Source: DASUAO01 sp046484625 (GTDB lineage Bacteria > Actinomycetota > Acidimicrobiia > IMCC26256 > PALSA-555). Taken from it: a stretch of 5,964 bases of DNA. A model generated the notes under the pieces. That model did no database searches, was not told the origin of the DNA, and saw only the letters and a program-made list of their open reading frames with translations. The stretch's first letter is position 1; every line of letters begins with the position of its first letter. Where the stretch lies: contig JAWOIO010000139.1 in assembly GCA_046484625.1 (NCBI GenBank), positions 1 to 5,964 on the forward strand. The letters run 5' to 3'. A program made the translations under genes and the position numbers. Positions 4,950 to 5,964 of this stretch are shown here, one piece after another.

Positions 4950-5964
4950 CTAGTTGCCCGTCAGTGTCCGGAGCCCGACCCAGCCGATCGCGAGCAGCAC
5001 GAGCAGCGACGCCAGCGCCACGAGGACGATGTTCGAGCTGGTGACCGGCGCCGCTACCCAGAAGACCTTGCTGAGCAAGGTCGCGTTGCGACTCGAGCAG
5101 ACCACGGTGGCGACGTGGCGCCCGGCGGCCAGATCGGTCGTTCGGTAGCTGATGTCGAAGGTGCCGTCGCGAGCAGTGTCGACCCGCCCGCGGGACTCGC
5201 CGTCGATGGCCAGGATCGGGTCGCACCCGTCGGGAGCGGTGCCCGACAGTCGCAGGAACTCACCCGCGACCAGGGCACGCAGTCGAACCGACGAGACCGG
5301 GCGCACCCGCGGAACCCTCACGACCTCTGCGGTGTCGGCCGTGTTGGTGATGGTGCAGCTGCCCGTGCCCGCGACCAAGGAGGCGGTGCAAGGCCCGGAG
5401 CTCGTGTAGCCGTCCGGCACGGGATCCTCGGTGGCCGTGCACGACGGCGAGCCCGTGAATCCGAACACCGTGAAGTCCGCCGGGTCCGCCTCCGACGCCG
5501 TGGCGTCGTTGGCCGCCACCGTCCCCGAGGTGCACGAGAGCCTGATGGGCACGGAGGCAGGGTTGTCATCGGAGAAGTCCTTGCGCACCGTGAACGTCGC
5601 CGTGTTCACAGGAGGCGCGGGAGGCGCGGGAGGCACCACGTTCAGCGTGTTGACGATCGTGCACTCACCGTCGGCCAGCGACGCGGTGCACGTCCCAGAG
5701 CTGGTGTAGCCGGCCGGGACCGCGGTCTCGGTCGCGGTGCAGGTCGTCCCGGTGGTGGTGCCGAAGCCGTTCACCGTGAAGCTCGCCGGGTTGGCCTCCG
5801 ACGCGGTGGTGTCGACGTTGATCACCGTCCCCCCCGGCGAACCCGTGCACGCCAGACTCACCGTCACACCGGCCTGGCTGTTGTCGCTGAAGTCCTTGCG
5901 GACCGTGAACGTCGCGGTATGAAGCGTGTTCGTGAACGTGCACTCCCACGTCTGGCCCGCCCCG
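4950..5964 (-). CDS. Repeat-containing surface protein with C-terminal membrane anchor (N-terminus beyond the window)
   Basis: 337 residues are visible and the frame is open through the right edge. In order: the end of one repeat (ECTFTNT); a full 91-residue repeat; a linker with PPAPPAPP; a second full 88-residue repeat; an Ig-like stalk (about 5339-5040) with two Cys; and a membrane helix starting at NIVLVALAS, followed by the short tail LRTLTGN. Each repeat starts TATFTVRKDFSD, contains ATASEA or TTASEA followed by FTV-GF, then CTATE-VP-GYTSSG-CTASL, and ends CTI-NT, with four Cys. This resembles prealbumin-like or DUF5979-type extracellular domains. No LPxTG motif is present, so anchoring is by the helix rather than sortase. 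An adhesin or envelope role is inferred. A GTG at 5867 falls inside a repeat and is not a real start. Confidence 0.8.
   Translation of the reverse strand, partial: GAGQTWECTFTNTLHTATFTVRKDFSDNSQAGVTVSLACTGSPGGTVINVDTTASEANPASFTVNGFGTTTGTTCTATETAVPAGYTSSGTCTASLADGECTIVNTLNVVPPAPPAPPVNTATFTVRKDFSDDNPASVPIRLSCTSGTVAANDATASEADPADFTVFGFTGSPSCTATEDPVPDGYTSSGPCTASLVAGTGSCTITNTADTAEVVRVPRVRPVSSVRLRALVAGEFLRLSGTAPDGCDPILAIDGESRGRVDTARDGTFDISYRTTDLAAGRHVATVVCSSRNATLLSKVFWVAAPVTSSNIVLVALASLLVLLAIGWVGLRTLTGN
4966..5017 (-). repeat. Membrane-anchor coding copy inside the surface protein gene
   Basis: The in-gene partner of the 4896-4947 repeat (48 of 52 identical). It encodes most of the C-terminal membrane helix of the surface protein. 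Confidence 0.8.
5340..5603 (-). repeat. Cysteine-rich prealbumin-like domain repeat, downstream copy
   Basis: An 88-residue unit from TATFTVRKDF to CTITNT. Its Cys contexts are LSCT, PSCTAT, GPCTAS and GSCTIT, matching the preceding unit position for position. DNA identity is visible at the boundaries, for example GAAGTCCTTGCG at both unit starts (plus strand), but the interiors have diverged. This indicates an older duplication. Confidence 0.75.
5646..5918 (-). repeat. Cysteine-rich prealbumin-like domain repeat, upstream copy
   Basis: A 91-residue unit from TATFTVRKDF to CTIVNT. It has four Cys, in the contexts LACT, TTCTAT, GTCTAS and GECTIV. The next unit starts exactly 315 bp (105 residues) further along. 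Four conserved Cys suggest two disulfides per domain, which fits an exported protein. Confidence 0.75.

Noticed and set aside
3709..4953. A 414-codon plus-strand open frame across rsrA and sigR
   Set aside because: It is antisense to two genes with clear family motifs. Its translation has no recognisable domain, and long antisense frames are common in GC-rich DNA.
5064..5082. Perfect 8-bp inverted repeat GACCTTGC-TGA-GCAAGGTC
   Set aside because: It lies inside the coding region of the surface protein stalk, well before the stop, and has no U-tract. Chance in coding DNA is the simplest explanation.
5865..5867. GTG at 5867 as the start of the surface protein
   Set aside because: It falls in the middle of a repeat domain, and the same frame with conserved repeat sequence continues to the window edge.

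Overview
The window is a high-GC chromosomal segment from an actinobacterium. The evidence is a SigR/RsrA-type redox sigma and zinc anti-sigma pair, a DUF2342-type zinc metalloprotease (a family largely restricted to Actinobacteria), and the order metalloprotease-tilS-hpt-folE-folP. A class such as Acidimicrobiia would fit the divergent surface protein, but that placement is inference. Every gene I can support lies on the minus strand, so the window is described in transcription order, from high to low coordinates.

Right edge to 4950: the 3' part of a large surface protein with at least two complete cysteine-rich prealbumin-like repeats, an Ig-like stalk and one C-terminal membrane anchor. 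The next ~314 bp (4636-4949) contain no complete gene. They hold an out-of-frame second copy of the anchor-coding DNA and two GC-rich hairpins.

From 4635 to 3790: sigR (ECF sigma factor) and rsrA (zinc anti-sigma factor), 18 bp apart. These probably form a thiol-oxidative-stress switch. After rsrA comes an array of 24-bp tandem repeats (3694-3789), then a 47-residue single-pass membrane protein whose stop overlaps the start of the metalloprotease gene.

From 3532 to the left edge: zinc metalloprotease, tilS (tRNA-Ile lysidine synthase), hpt (hypoxanthine phosphoribosyltransferase), folE (GTP cyclohydrolase I) and the 5' end of folP (dihydropteroate synthase). Several junctions overlap by 1-4 bases, which suggests one transcription unit with translational coupling. 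The products serve decoding, purine salvage and the folate pathway. ftsH, commonly found between hpt and folE in actinobacteria, is not there.

The points most worth a second look are a single-base frameshift that removes the conserved C-terminus of folE, the 24-bp palindrome-bearing repeat array, and the duplicated membrane-anchor segment behind the surface protein gene. I see no clearly new multi-gene system; most of the window is ordinary housekeeping content.
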